From positions 1 to 64,000 of the forward strand of contig NZ_NFIQ01000010.1 in assembly GCF_002159455.1 (NCBI RefSeq): a stretch of 64,000 nt of DNA, in the 5' to 3' direction. Source of the stretch: Flavonifractor sp. An306. GTDB lineage: Bacteria; Bacillota; Clostridia; Oscillospirales; Oscillospiraceae. How positions within the stretch are numbered: position 1 is the first letter of the stretch; each line of letters starts with the position of its first letter. The notes below the pieces were generated by a model. That model was given only the letters and a program-made list of their open reading frames with translations, searched no databases and had not been told where the DNA came from. Shown piece by piece: positions 1 through 8,831 of the stretch. The position numbers and the translations under genes were made by a program.

Positions 1-120
1 CATCCCGTTCAGCATCGTCCGGTTGTCCTTACGGGGGCGGCCTCGCTTCCCTGTTTCTTCCGGCGGCAGAAGAGGTTTGACACGTTCCCATTGTTCTGTT
101 GTTAATTCAGAGCATTTCAT
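1..120 (-). mobile_element. IS5-family transposase, N-terminal fragment (cut by window edge)
   Basis: Read on the minus strand, an ATG at 120 opens 40 codons that run off the left edge. The start MKCSELTTEQWERVKPLLPP and the following GKRGRPRKDNR stretch match the N-terminal DUF4096-type domain that precedes the DDE catalytic core of IS5-family transposases. Only this domain is in the window, so the element's completeness and its inverted repeats cannot be judged. The IS end must lie between 120 and about 190, because the open frame on the plus strand there looks like the tail of an interrupted gene. Confidence 0.75.
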
Positions 121-149
121 ACCTCTAGTTTCGCATATCTGCTCCTTTT

Positions 150-341
150 GTGCAACTTTTATTTTTCAAACAAGCCCTAGCAAAGATCCAGCAAATGATT
201 GACGCCTCGGTAGAAAGGCTCAAGGACAGCATGAAGTTCCAGATCCAGCAGGAAAAGCAGGTGGAGCAGGTGGCTCCAACCGTACTTAATCAGAAGGATC
301 TGGACGATATGCTCGACAATCTCACTATATTCGACCAGTAA
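150..341 (+). pseudogene. Remnant: C-terminal tail of an unknown protein next to the IS
   Basis: A 63-codon frame with a nominal GTG start at 150, lying directly at the outer edge of the IS5-like fragment. No ribosome binding site precedes the GTG, and the upstream frame closes at a TAG at 126-128. The product is charged and probably helical (VERLKDSMKFQIQQEKQ) and ends LDNLTIFDQ. A terminator follows nine bases after the stop, which suggests the 3' end is authentic. Most likely the last part of an element-borne gene whose 5' portion was separated by the IS. I do not recognise the family. Confidence 0.4.
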
Positions 342-349
342 ATGTGGGC

Positions 350-386
350 AGCCCTACGCTTTCAAACAGCGTGGGGCTGTTTTTTG
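350..386 (+). terminator. Rho-independent terminator
   Basis: Stem 350-360 (AGCCCTACGCT) pairs with 368-378 (AGCGTGGGGCT, one G-U pair) across a 7-base loop and is followed by a run of T. It ends the remnant gene just upstream. Confidence 0.75.
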
Positions 387-390
387 TGGC

Positions 391-788
391 AAAACTGCTG
401 GCGGAAAACGGGGAATGAGGTGAAGACGAAATGGTCTTCCAGGAAGGCATCCTACTGCACCTTGAAAAAAAGGTGTGCCGCGCCTCATATCAGCAGCGGG
501 TACGTTGCGTGTATGGAGAGCCGCACAAGCAGACCGGGCCATGATCCCGAACAGAGAAGGGAGGACAGGGGGAGCCGGATGCTGTGTGCAGACAAGCTGT
601 GGCGGCTTGGAGGCCATGACCCATACTCGTTAATCATGATACGTCGCTTTGGCCGTGATCCGAGCGGTAGCCAATCCGTCGCAGGTTGCGGGAAGTGCCA
701 ATAGCTCGGGGAGTAAGTCTCGCGGAGCGGCCTAGCCAACCGCCGCCCGCTGCTTTTCTTTTGACTTTTACAAAAAGGAGTTGAGGAA
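391..788. other. Element-internal stretch with one small possible ORF (431-544)
   Basis: About 400 bases with no gene I can name. An ATG at 431 opens 37 codons to 544 (start MVFQEGILLHLEKK); the preceding bases give only a weak ribosome binding site. The rest has stops in all plausible frames. A GC-rich imperfect hairpin (722-731 against 742-750) followed by TTTTCTTTT at about 753-762 may terminate a transcript before the excisionase gene. Confidence 0.35.
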
Positions 789-989
789 ATGGAAAAGCAA
801 GCGGTACCAATTTGGGAGAAGGCCAATTTGACGATTGAAGAGGCGGCTGCCTACTTTGGAATTGGGACAAATAAGTTGCGAGAGATAACCAGCAACCCGG
901 ACTGTGGATTTGTTATTTGGATAGGAACAAAAAGGCTGATTAAGCGAAAAAAGTTTGAAAAGTATTTGGAAGATGTCGATACATTGTAA
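789..989 (+). CDS. xis: Excisionase, Tn916 Xis family
   Basis: A 66-residue basic protein. The N-terminus, IPIWE-like (VPIWEKANLTIEEAAAYFGI), and the later IKRKKFEKYLE segment match the winged-helix excisionase of Tn916-type conjugative elements, which bends the element ends and directs the integrase toward excision. An AAAAAGGAG site at 773-781 sits well placed before the ATG. As in Tn916, it lies directly before the integrase gene, with 244 bases between them. It is intact, but the integrase that it should assist is frameshifted. Confidence 0.88.
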   Translation: MEKQAVPIWEKANLTIEEAAAYFGIGTNKLREITSNPDCGFVIWIGTKRLIKRKKFEKYLEDVDTL

Positions 990-1003
990 GCAAACAAAAG
1001 GAG

Positions 1004-1040
1004 GTCTGGACATGGCTTGAGCCGTGGCCAGACTGTTTTG
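1004..1040 (+). terminator. Terminator after xis
   Basis: Stem 1004-1016 pairs with 1021-1033 (two G-U pairs, TTGA loop) and is followed by TGTTTTGTT. It separates xis from the integrase, whose own promoter should lie in the AT-rich stretch 1041-1218. Confidence 0.65.
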
Positions 1041-1233
1041 TTATATAGCAAACTGTAACTGGTGTACTGGTAATTTCCGTAAAAAATCTAATTGAGTAGA
1101 ATTCATTATGAAAAATGTGATGAAATCTCGCCAGAGTTACCGGAAATAGGTTGAATCTTGAAAAGTAGTATCTGATGTGGTAGAATAAAATGCTATATCA
1201 GATTCCTTTTCTCATGATAGAAGGGGAATTACT

Positions 1234-2503
1234 ATGCCAAGCAAACGAAAAGACAGCAAAGGTAGAATCCTTAGAAATGGGGAGGTGCAAAGGCGAGACG
1301 GTATGTATATGTTCCGATATACCGATCCGGATGGAAAACGGAAAGCGGTATATAGTTGGAAACTGGTCAGTACTGATAAGGTTCCGGAGGGTAAGAAATG
1401 CGTGATGGCCCTTCGAGATATTGAAAGACAGATCCAGAGAGATCTTGAGGATGGTATACGTGCCGGTGAAGCAAACACAATAACTGTTAACGCGCTGTTC
1501 AAATCCTTTATGGACTTACGCACTGACCTCAAGGAAACCACAAGATGTAATTACATTTGCTTATACGACAAGCAGGTTCGGGATGAACTTGGCGGACGTA
1601 AAATTCGGAGTGTCAAGTTTTCTGACATTCAGAGATTGTATATGCATATGGTCCAAGATCTTGGCCTCAAGGCAAGTACGGTTCAAAGTGTCCATTCCAT
1701 ACTGTACCAAATGTTTGAGAGCGCTGTAATGGACAATCTTATTCGTGTGAATCCTGCAGCGAATGTTTTGAAAAGCTTGCGTAAGATGTTGCTGGTTGAA
1801 CAGGAAAAGCGTCACGCTTTAACGGAAGAAGAACAGGCAAAATTGATTGAGTATGTTTATCAGTCGCGGATTTATTGTCGCCTCGGTACACTATTCACTG
1901 TTCTTCTTGGAACTGGTATGCGGATAGGTGAAGCACTTGGACTTAGATGGTGTGACTGCGATTTCGAAAAAAAGCTCATCAGTGTAAATCACACCCTATT
2001 ATATAAGCAAAGCGAAAATGGGGGATATCGGTACCGAATCTCTGAGCCAAAGACAAAAGCGGGTCTAAGAGTTATCCCGATGCTATCAGAAGTGAAAGAA
2101 GCGCTTTTGGCTGAAAAGGCGAAGAGAAGAAACCCCAATTTAGAGCCCTTCTCTATTGGAGAATACACCGGTTTTATTTTCCTCAATAGTCATGGTAAGG
2201 TTTTTTACTCCGGCGTATGTGTTCGATGCCATACAAAACATCACGAGTGCATTTAATAGGGAAGAGTACTTCAAAGCCGAGCAAGAAAACAGAGAACCGT
2301 GTTATTTACCAAAGTTCAGTGCCCACATATTGCGCCACACTTTCTGCACAAGGTTCTGCGAAAATGAAAAAGATCTCAAGATAATCCAAGATGTGATGGG
2401 CCATAGAAATATTCGGACAACGATGGATGTCTATAATGAGGCAACCGAGTCCAGAAAGATCGCAAGTTTTCAAAGCCTGGAAGGCAAAATCAAGGTCATA
2501 TAG
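1234..2503 (+). pseudogene. int: Tyrosine integrase, Tn916 family, broken by +1 frameshift
   Basis: Two frames together give a full-length Tn916-type integrase. The first (1234-2256) carries the N-terminal arm-binding domain, the core-binding domain and the first catalytic Arg (GTGMRIGEALGLRW, about residue 231). The second frame (to 2503) carries the HILRHTFCTRFCE box with catalytic His/Arg, the GH of VMGHRNIRTT and the Tyr of DVYNEAT. The frames join at the T6 run 2201-2206: removing one T restores GKVFTPAYVFDAIQ. As written, translation ends at 2256 without the C-terminal catalytic residues. The shift is +1, so ordinary -1 slippage would not repair it. AGAAGGGGA before ATG 1234 decides the start. 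Confidence 0.9.
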
Positions 2504-2556
2504 GTTTACACCATTTTGCCGCAGCCAACACCATTTTGCACCAGGATTTACACCAC
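2504..2556 (+). repeat. Direct repeats next to int, candidate arm-type integrase sites
   Basis: ACACCATTTTGC occurs at 2508-2519 and again at 2528-2539, exactly 20 bases apart, and TTTACACC occurs at 2505 and 2547. Short direct repeats just inside the element end are the usual arm-type binding sites of Tn916-family integrases. That role is inferred from position and spacing. Confidence 0.55.
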
Positions 2557-2613
2557 TACACTGAAAAGTTATAGAAATCTGTAAGGGGTTATGTAAGCAC
2601 AAAAAGCCTGGAA

Positions 2614-2631
2614 CCCCTTGAAATAAAGGGG
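2614..2631. other. Inverted repeat between int and smc, candidate element end
   Basis: CCCCTT-GAAATA-AAGGGG is a 6-bp dyad with an AT-rich centre, lying 32 bases before the smc start. The element must end between 2503 and about 2650, and AT-rich crossover regions flanked by short dyads are usual for tyrosine integrases. The exact junction cannot be fixed without the empty site or the left end. Confidence 0.3.
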
Positions 2632-2663
2632 ATAGAAGGTTATGGAAAGAAAGAGGTGTGCTT

Positions 2664-5600
2664 ATGTACCTTAAGGCGCTGGAGATCCAGGGGTTCAAGT
2701 CCTTTCCGGATAAGACGGTGCTCTCCTTCGGGGAGGATATCACCGCCATCGTGGGGCCCAACGGCAGCGGAAAATCAAATATTTCCGACGCCATCCGCTG
2801 GGTTCTGGGGGAACAGTCCACCAAGGCCCTCCGGGGAGGCAAGATGGAGGACGTGATCTTCGGCGGCACCGCCCTGCGCAAGCAGCAGGGTTTTGCCGAG
2901 GTCTCCCTGGTATTGGACAACGCCGACCACCTGTTCCCCATGGAGGAGAGCGAGGTGATGGTCACCCGCCGGTACTTCCGCTCCGGGGAGAGCGAGTATT
3001 ACATCAACCGCCGCTCCGTCCGGCTCAAGGACGTGAACGAGCTGTTCATGGACACCGGCCTGGGCCGGGAGGGCTATTCCATCATTGGACAGGGCCGCAT
3101 CGACGAGATCCTGTCGGTCAAAAGCGGGGACCGGCGGGAGGTCTTTGAGGAGGCCGCCGGCATCTCCCGGTTCCGCCACCGGAAGGAGGAGGCCGAGCGC
3201 AAGCTGGAGCGCACCCAGGAAAACCTGGTGCGCATCACCGACAAGATCGACGAGCTGGAGCTCCAGGTGGAGCCTCTGCGGAACCAGAGCGAGAAAGCAA
3301 GACGGTTTTTGCTCCTCCGGGACGAGCTGCGGAGTTTGGAGATCTCCCTGTGGCTGGATCAGCTGGAAAAGCTGCGGGCGGGGAATATCAAGACCATGTC
3401 CGACTATGAAAACGCCGTCCGGCAGCGGGAGGAGGCCCAAAAGGCGGTAGAACAGTTCTACGCCGCCGCGGAGGACTTTTCCGCCAAAATGCGGGACAAG
3501 GACGTGGAGGCCGAGGGCGTCCGCTTTCAGATGATGCAAAAGCAGGCCGACGCCAACGGCCTGGAAAACGCCATTGCCGTGCTGAGAGCCAACATCCAGA
3601 ACAATCTGGAGAACCGGGACCGCATCCAGCGGGAGCTGGATCAGCAGGAGGGCCGGGCGGGCTCGGTGGCCGCCCAGATCGACGAGCGCCGCCAGAGGCT
3701 GGAGGAGCTGGCCGGACAGCGCGCCCAGCTTCAGGACCAGCTGGAGCGCCGGCAGGGGGAGGCCCAGGATGCCGTCCGCTCCGCCGGCCAACTGGCCGGT
3801 GAGCTGGAGCAGCTGCGGCAGAAGGAGTCGGTGGAGCACGCCTCCGCCGCCGATGCCAAGGCCCTCCTCTCCGCCCTGGCTGCCGCCGAGCAGGAGCTGC
3901 TGGACCGGGACGAGAGCCTGCGGCAGGAGCTGGCCGCCGGGGAGGAGGCCCTGGACAGCGTAAGAGCCGCCCGGCAGGAGGCCGCCGCCGCCCTGGACAA
4001 GGCCCAGGAGGACCGGGACGCCCTGCAGAACATGCTCAACGGCTACACCCTGCGGGTGGAGTCCCGGCAGAGAAAGGCCAAGGAGGCGGAGGAGCGCCAT
4101 GTGAAGCTCCAGATGGAGGAGAACGCCATCCGCTCCCGGGTCCATATGCTCTCCGAAATGGAAAAAATGTATGAGGGCTACTCCAAAGCAGTAAAGCTGG
4201 TGATGGGGGAGGCCAAGAAGGGGCAGCTGAAGGGGATCCACGGCCCGGTGGCCGGGCTGCTCCACGTGCCGGACGCCTGTACCGTGGCCATCGAGACCGC
4301 CCTGGGCGGCGCCATGCAGCATATCGTGGTGGAGCGGGAGGAGGACGGCAAGGCCGCCATCCAGTATCTGAAGCGGCGGGACGGCGGCCGGAGCACCTTC
4401 CTGCCCCTGACCTCCATGCGTCCCTCCGACTTCCGGGACCAGGGGGTGCGGCAGGAGCCCGGCTTTGTGGGCCTGGGCAACGAGCTCATCCAGTTCGACG
4501 CCCGGTACGAGCGGGTCTTTTCCAATCTGCTGGGCCGCACGGTGGTGGCCGAGGATCTGGACAGGGCCATCGCCATGGCGCGGAAATACGGTTACCGCTT
4601 TAAAATTGTCACCCTGGACGGCCAGGTGCTCAACCCAGGCGGCTCCATGACCGGCGGCTCGGTGTCCCGCAGCGCGGGCATCCTCAGCCGGGCCAATGAG
4701 CTGGAGCGGCTGCACCAGCAGGCGGCGGGGGTGACCGAGCAGCTGACCGCCGCCGCCCACGCCATGGAGGAGGCCCGGCGGGAGGCCGCGGCCGCCGCCT
4801 ACGAGCTGGAGACCGCCCAGAGCCAGCAGCGGCGGCATGAGGACGACATCCTCCAGCTCAAAGAGCGGCTGGGGCATCTGGACAGCCAGCTTGTCCAGGC
4901 CGAGGGCCGGCGGGACCAGCAGCAGGAGGAGCTGCGCCAGGTCCAGGCCCGTTCTGCCCAGACCGAGACCGATATCCAGGCCGCCCGGCAGCGGATCCAG
5001 GAGCTGGAGGGCGCCGCCGCGGCTCTGCGGGCGGAGGTCGAGGGCAAGGCCCAGGGCCAGGCCGCCATGCAGGAGCAGGCGGCCGCCATCGGCGAGGCCA
5101 TTGCTGAGCTGAATATGCGCCTGGCCGCCCTGGAGGCGGAGGAGCAGGCCTCCAACAAGTCCCTGGACGAGCTGGAGGCGCTGAAAGCCGACCTGACCGG
5201 CGACCGGGCGGAGCGGCAGAAGATGCTGGCGGAGTTTGTGGAGAAAAACGCCGGGCTGGAGGCGGAGATCCGGGAGAAGGAGCGCCAGCTCCAGACCCTC
5301 CGCCGGGAAAACGAGGACCGGCAGGGGGCCATCGGCCGCATTAACGAGGAAAAGCTGGCCTTGGAGGCCAGGCGGAACCAGGCCGATAAACAGGCCCGGG
5401 AAAAAAATAGCGAATTGCTCAACTTACAGCGGGAGGTCTCCGTCTTAGAACAGAAGAAGGCCGCCGCCGACCTGGAGGAGAAGAACCTGCTGGACAAGCT
5501 GTGGGAGACCTACGAGCTGTCCCATGAGGCGGCCCGGGCCCAGCGGGTGGAGCTGGAGAGCGTGCCCAAGGCACAGCGCCGGGTGGGCGAGCTGAAATCC

Positions 5601-6233
5601 GCCATCTCCTCCCTGGGCAATATCAACCTGGACGCCATCGAGGAGTTCGAGCGGGTCAACGAGCGGTACACCTACCTCACCGACCAGCGGGACGATGTGA
5701 CCCGCTCCAAGAAGGAGCTGGAGGAGATCATCGCCGGGATCACCGAGGAGATGCGCAACATCTTTTCCGCCCAGTTCGCCCTGCTCAACGAGTCCTTCCA
5801 GCACACCTTCCAGGAGCTGTTCCAGGGGGGCAAGGCCAACCTGGAGCTGGAGGACCCGGACGACATCCTGAACTGCGGCATCGAGATCAAGGTCCAGCCC
5901 CCGGGCAAGGCTTTGAAAATTCTCTCCCTGCTCTCCGGCGGGGAGAAGGCCTTCGTGGCCATCGCCCTGTACTTCGCCATTCTCAAGGTGCGGCCCACCC
6001 CCTTCGTGGTGATGGATGAGATCGAGGCCGCCCTGGACGACGCCAACGTGGTGCGCTTTGCCCGCTACATGCGTCAGATGGCGGACAAGACCCAGTTTAT
6101 CGTCATCACCCACCGCCGGGGCACCATGGAGGAGGCCGACGTGCTGTACGGCGTCACCATGCAGGAGCAGGGCATCAGCCGCCTGCTGACCATCAACCTG
6201 AACGATGTGGAGAAAGAGCTGCATATCAAATAG
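2664..6233 (+). CDS. smc: Chromosome segregation SMC ATPase
   Basis: A 1189-residue protein of normal SMC length. It loads at origin-proximal sites with ScpA/ScpB and organises the nucleoid. Residues 31-38 are the Walker A motif (GPNGSGKS); two long coiled coils rich in Glu/Gln/Arg flank a hinge at about 515-665 ending in the GGSMTGG element; the C-terminal head has the signature LLSGGEKAF near 1088 and Walker B PFVVMDEIEAALDD near 1112. The ATG at 2664 fits the family start MYLKALEIQGFKSF and has AGAGGT eight bases upstream; the in-frame GTG at 2658 overlaps that site. First gene of the housekeeping run; the usual upstream rnc is not present because the mobile element abuts it. Confidence 0.97.
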   Translation: MYLKALEIQGFKSFPDKTVLSFGEDITAIVGPNGSGKSNISDAIRWVLGEQSTKALRGGKMEDVIFGGTALRKQQGFAEVSLVLDNADHLFPMEESEVMVTRRYFRSGESEYYINRRSVRLKDVNELFMDTGLGREGYSIIGQGRIDEILSVKSGDRREVFEEAAGISRFRHRKEEAERKLERTQENLVRITDKIDELELQVEPLRNQSEKARRFLLLRDELRSLEISLWLDQLEKLRAGNIKTMSDYENAVRQREEAQKAVEQFYAAAEDFSAKMRDKDVEAEGVRFQMMQKQADANGLENAIAVLRANIQNNLENRDRIQRELDQQEGRAGSVAAQIDERRQRLEELAGQRAQLQDQLERRQGEAQDAVRSAGQLAGELEQLRQKESVEHASAADAKALLSALAAAEQELLDRDESLRQELAAGEEALDSVRAARQEAAAALDKAQEDRDALQNMLNGYTLRVESRQRKAKEAEERHVKLQMEENAIRSRVHMLSEMEKMYEGYSKAVKLVMGEAKKGQLKGIHGPVAGLLHVPDACTVAIETALGGAMQHIVVEREEDGKAAIQYLKRRDGGRSTFLPLTSMRPSDFRDQGVRQEPGFVGLGNELIQFDARYERVFSNLLGRTVVAEDLDRAIAMARKYGYRFKIVTLDGQVLNPGGSMTGGSVSRSAGILSRANELERLHQQAAGVTEQLTAAAHAMEEARREAAAAAYELETAQSQQRRHEDDILQLKERLGHLDSQLVQAEGRRDQQQEELRQVQARSAQTETDIQAARQRIQELEGAAAALRAEVEGKAQGQAAMQEQAAAIGEAIAELNMRLAALEAEEQASNKSLDELEALKADLTGDRAERQKMLAEFVEKNAGLEAEIREKERQLQTLRRENEDRQGAIGRINEEKLALEARRNQADKQAREKNSELLNLQREVSVLEQKKAAADLEEKNLLDKLWETYELSHEAARAQRVELESVPKAQRRVGELKSAISSLGNINLDAIEEFERVNERYTYLTDQRDDVTRSKKELEEIIAGITEEMRNIFSAQFALLNESFQHTFQELFQGGKANLELEDPDDILNCGIEIKVQPPGKALKILSLLSGGEKAFVAIALYFAILKVRPTPFVVMDEIEAALDDANVVRFARYMRQMADKTQFIVITHRRGTMEEADVLYGVTMQEQGISRLLTINLNDVEKELHIK

Positions 6234-6274
6234 CGCCGGGGCTAAGGCTGTCCGGCGGAAAGGAATCAGACCAC

Positions 6275-7174
6275 ATGGGCTTTTTTGAAAAGATCAAGGC
6301 GGGGCTGACCCGCACCAAAGAAAACATCGGACACTCTTTTGACCAGCTGTTTGCCGGGGAGCTGAACGATGACTTCTACGACGAGCTGGAGGAGACCCTG
6401 ATTTTGGGAGACATGGGGGTGGATACCACCCTGAAAGCGGTGGAGGAGCTCCGCCGCCGGGTGAAGGAGGAGAAGATCAAGGACATGGACTCCGCCCGGG
6501 CCTGCCTGCGGCGGGTGCTCACCGATATGCTCCAGGTGGGTGAGCCGGAGCTTCACCTCACCACCACCCCCTCCGTGGCCCTGTTCATCGGGGTGAACGG
6601 GGTGGGCAAGACCACCACCATCGGCAAGCTGGCCTCCCGCATGAAGGGGGAGGGCAAGCGGGTGCTGATGGCCGCCGCCGACACCTTCCGGGCCGCCGCC
6701 GCTGACCAGCTGGAGATCTGGAGCGGCCGGGCCGGAGTGGACCTGGTGCGGCAGCACGAGGGGGCAGATCCCGCCGCCGTGGTGTTTGACGCCCTTACCG
6801 CCGCCAAGGCCCGGGGGAGCGACGTGATCCTCATCGACACCGCCGGGCGGCTCCACAACAAGCAGAACTTGATGAACGAGCTGAACAAGATCAGCCGGGT
6901 GGTGGACCGGGAGCTGCCCGACTGCGACCGGGAGACCCTGCTGGTGCTGGACGCCACCACCGGCCAGAACGGTCTCATTCAAGCCAAGCAGTTCAAGGAG
7001 GCCGCCGGTATCACCGGCATCGTCCTCACCAAGCTGGACGGCTCCGCCAAGGGAGGCATCGTGGTGGCCATTGCCCAGGAGCTCCAGGTACCGGTGAAGT
7101 ACATCGGCGTGGGGGAGGGCATCGACGATCTGATGCCCTTTGAGGCCGAGGCCTTTGTGGAAGCGCTGATTTAA
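6275..7174 (+). CDS. ftsY: Signal recognition particle receptor FtsY
   Basis: A 299-residue SRP GTPase that docks the ribosome-SRP complex at the membrane for co-translational insertion. It has the N domain, then the G domain with GVNGVGKTTTIGKLA (about 105), DTAGRLHNK (about 187) and the TKLDGSAKGG guanine-specificity motif (about 251). The acidic membrane-binding A domain of enterobacterial FtsY is absent, as is normal for Firmicutes. It lies 41 bases after smc, a pairing common in Clostridia, and is probably cotranscribed. Confidence 0.97.
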   Translation: MGFFEKIKAGLTRTKENIGHSFDQLFAGELNDDFYDELEETLILGDMGVDTTLKAVEELRRRVKEEKIKDMDSARACLRRVLTDMLQVGEPELHLTTTPSVALFIGVNGVGKTTTIGKLASRMKGEGKRVLMAAADTFRAAAADQLEIWSGRAGVDLVRQHEGADPAAVVFDALTAAKARGSDVILIDTAGRLHNKQNLMNELNKISRVVDRELPDCDRETLLVLDATTGQNGLIQAKQFKEAAGITGIVLTKLDGSAKGGIVVAIAQELQVPVKYIGVGEGIDDLMPFEAEAFVEALI

Positions 7175-7189
7175 GGGAGGTTATCTGAC

Positions 7190-7906
7190 ATGGCAAGAAT
7201 TGACGGACGGGCCAACGATCAGCTGCGGCCCATAGAGATCATTCCCCATTTCAACAAATTCGCGGAGGGCTCCTGCCTGATCCGCTGCGGCAATACCCAG
7301 GTGCTGTGCTGCGCCAGCGTGGAGGAGCGCACCCCGCCCCACGTCCCCGAGGGGGAGGGCTGGGTCACCGCCGAGTACTCCATGCTGCCACGGGCCAACC
7401 GGGAGCGGTCCAAGCGGGACATTGCCAAGCTGAAGCTGTCCCCCCGCTCCGCGGAGATCCAGCGGCTGGTGGGCCGTTCCCTCCGGGCCTGCGTGGACAT
7501 GAAAAAGCTGGGGGAGCGCACCATCACCGTGGACTGCGACGTGCTCCAGGGGGACGGCGGCACCCGCACCGCCAGCGTCACCGGCGGCTTTGTAGCCCTG
7601 AGCCTGGCGCTCTATAAGCTGGTGGAGGAGGGCGTGCTGGAGAGCATGCCCCTCAAGACCTGTGTGGCCGCCATTTCCGCCGGCATTGTGGACGACCAGC
7701 TTCTGCTGGACCTGTGCTATGAGGAGGACTCCGCCGCCCAGGTGGACCTGAACTGCGTCATGACAGGGGAGGGGGAGCTGGTGGAGCTCCAGGGCACCGG
7801 CGAGGGCCGGACCTTCACCATTGCCGAGCAGCAGGCTCTGGTGGACCTGTGCGCCAAGGGTATCCGGGAAGTGCAGGCCATTCAGCGGGCGGTTCTGGGA
7901 GGTTGA
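7190..7906 (+). CDS. rph: Ribonuclease PH
   Basis: A 238-residue phosphorolytic 3'-5' exoribonuclease that trims tRNA 3' ends using phosphate and forms a hexameric ring. The sequence RIDGRANDQLRPI at the start and the SVEERTPPHV and EYSMLPRANRERS phosphate-site segments are typical. The strong AAGGGAGG site 15 bases after the ftsY stop supports the ATG at 7190. The gene overlaps the ribosome-binding region of the next gene, rdgB, a common rph-rdgB pairing. Confidence 0.97.
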   Translation: MARIDGRANDQLRPIEIIPHFNKFAEGSCLIRCGNTQVLCCASVEERTPPHVPEGEGWVTAEYSMLPRANRERSKRDIAKLKLSPRSAEIQRLVGRSLRACVDMKKLGERTITVDCDVLQGDGGTRTASVTGGFVALSLALYKLVEEGVLESMPLKTCVAAISAGIVDDQLLLDLCYEEDSAAQVDLNCVMTGEGELVELQGTGEGRTFTIAEQQALVDLCAKGIREVQAIQRAVLGG

Positions 7907-7910
7907 GCGT

Positions 7911-8510
7911 ATGAAAATGGTATTGGCCAGCAAAAACGCCCATAAGCTGGTGGAGATGAAGGACATCCTCTCCCAGCTGGGGGTGGAGGTGGTGCTGGAG
8001 TCCGACGTAGGCGTGGATGTGGACGTGGAGGAGACCGGCACTACCTTTGAAGAGAACGCCTATCTGAAGGCCCACGCCGTGATGGAGGCCTCCGGCCTGC
8101 CCGCCATTGCCGACGACTCCGGCCTGTGCGTGGACGCCCTCAACGGGGCTCCCGGCGTGTATTCTGCCCGGTATGGCGGCCCGGAGCTGGACGACGTGGG
8201 ACGGTATCAGCTGCTGCTGGAGAACCTGCGGGGCCAGCTGGATCGGCGGGGGAAATTCGTCTCCTGCATCTGCTGCTGCTTCCCCAACGGGGACAGGGTG
8301 GAGGCCAGGGGGGAGTGCCCCGGCACCATCGCCTACGCCCCCAAGGGGATGGGCGGCTTCGGCTACGACCCGGTGTTTTTCCTGCCCGGCCTGAAAAAGA
8401 CCTTTGCGGAGCTCACCCCCGAGGAGAAAAACGCCATCTCCCACCGGGGCAACGCTCTGAAAAAATTCAAAACGGAATTGGAGAGCTATTTCAATGGACT
8501 TAACCAGTAA
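7911..8510 (+). CDS. rdgB: XTP/dITP diphosphatase (Ham1/RdgB)
   Basis: A 199-residue house-cleaning enzyme that hydrolyses non-canonical dITP, XTP and ITP to monophosphates. MKMVLASKNAHKLVEMKDIL is the family start; GTTFEENAYLKA, ADDSGLCVDALNG and MGGFGYDPVFF are the conserved substrate and metal motifs. ATG 7911 follows the GGAGG that overlaps the rph stop. An internal ATG at 7917 would cut into the first beta strand. Its last 17 bases overlap yhbY, indicating translational coupling. Confidence 0.96.
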   Translation: MKMVLASKNAHKLVEMKDILSQLGVEVVLESDVGVDVDVEETGTTFEENAYLKAHAVMEASGLPAIADDSGLCVDALNGAPGVYSARYGGPELDDVGRYQLLLENLRGQLDRRGKFVSCICCCFPNGDRVEARGECPGTIAYAPKGMGGFGYDPVFFLPGLKKTFAELTPEEKNAISHRGNALKKFKTELESYFNGLNQ

Positions 8511-8814
8511 ACAGCGCTCCCAGCTGCGGAGCCTGGCCAACGGCATCGACACCATCGTACACATCGGAAAGGACGGTATCGGCCCCAACCTGGTCAAGCA
8601 GGCGGACGACGCCCTGGAGGCCCGGGAGCTCATCAAGGGCAAGGTGCTGGAGAACTGTCTGCTCACCAGCCGGGAGGCGGCGGAGGAGCTGGCCAAAGCC
8701 ACCCGCAGCGAGGTGGTGCAGGTAATCGGAACAAAATTCGTGTTATATCGTCCAACCCATCGTAAGGATAAGAAGGACCGGATCGTTTTGGCGGCATCCA
8801 AGAAACGGGATTAA
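8494..8814 (+). CDS. yhbY: Ribosome assembly RNA-binding protein YhbY
   Basis: A 106-residue CRM-domain protein (YhbY/YqeI) that binds pre-50S ribosomal RNA. The start LTSKQRSQLRSLAN, the internal HIGKDGIGPNL (CRM loop GxxG) and the IGTKFVLYRP end are characteristic. Basic C-terminus. It overlaps rdgB by 17 bases and precedes nadD by 17, the same order as in Bacillus yqeI-nadD-yqeK. Confidence 0.94.
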   Translation: MDLTSKQRSQLRSLANGIDTIVHIGKDGIGPNLVKQADDALEARELIKGKVLENCLLTSREAAEELAKATRSEVVQVIGTKFVLYRPTHRKDKKDRIVLAASKKRD

Positions 8815-8831
8815 AACGGGGAGGTCTTAGC

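Noticed and set aside
2191-2210. Programmed ribosomal frameshift in the integrase gene
   Set aside because: The needed shift is +1, the T6 run suits -1 slippage at best, and Tn916-family integrases are not known to use frameshifting.
2775-4877. 700-codon minus-strand frame opposite smc
   Set aside because: Low-complexity Leu/Gly/His composition and full overlap with the conserved SMC frame.
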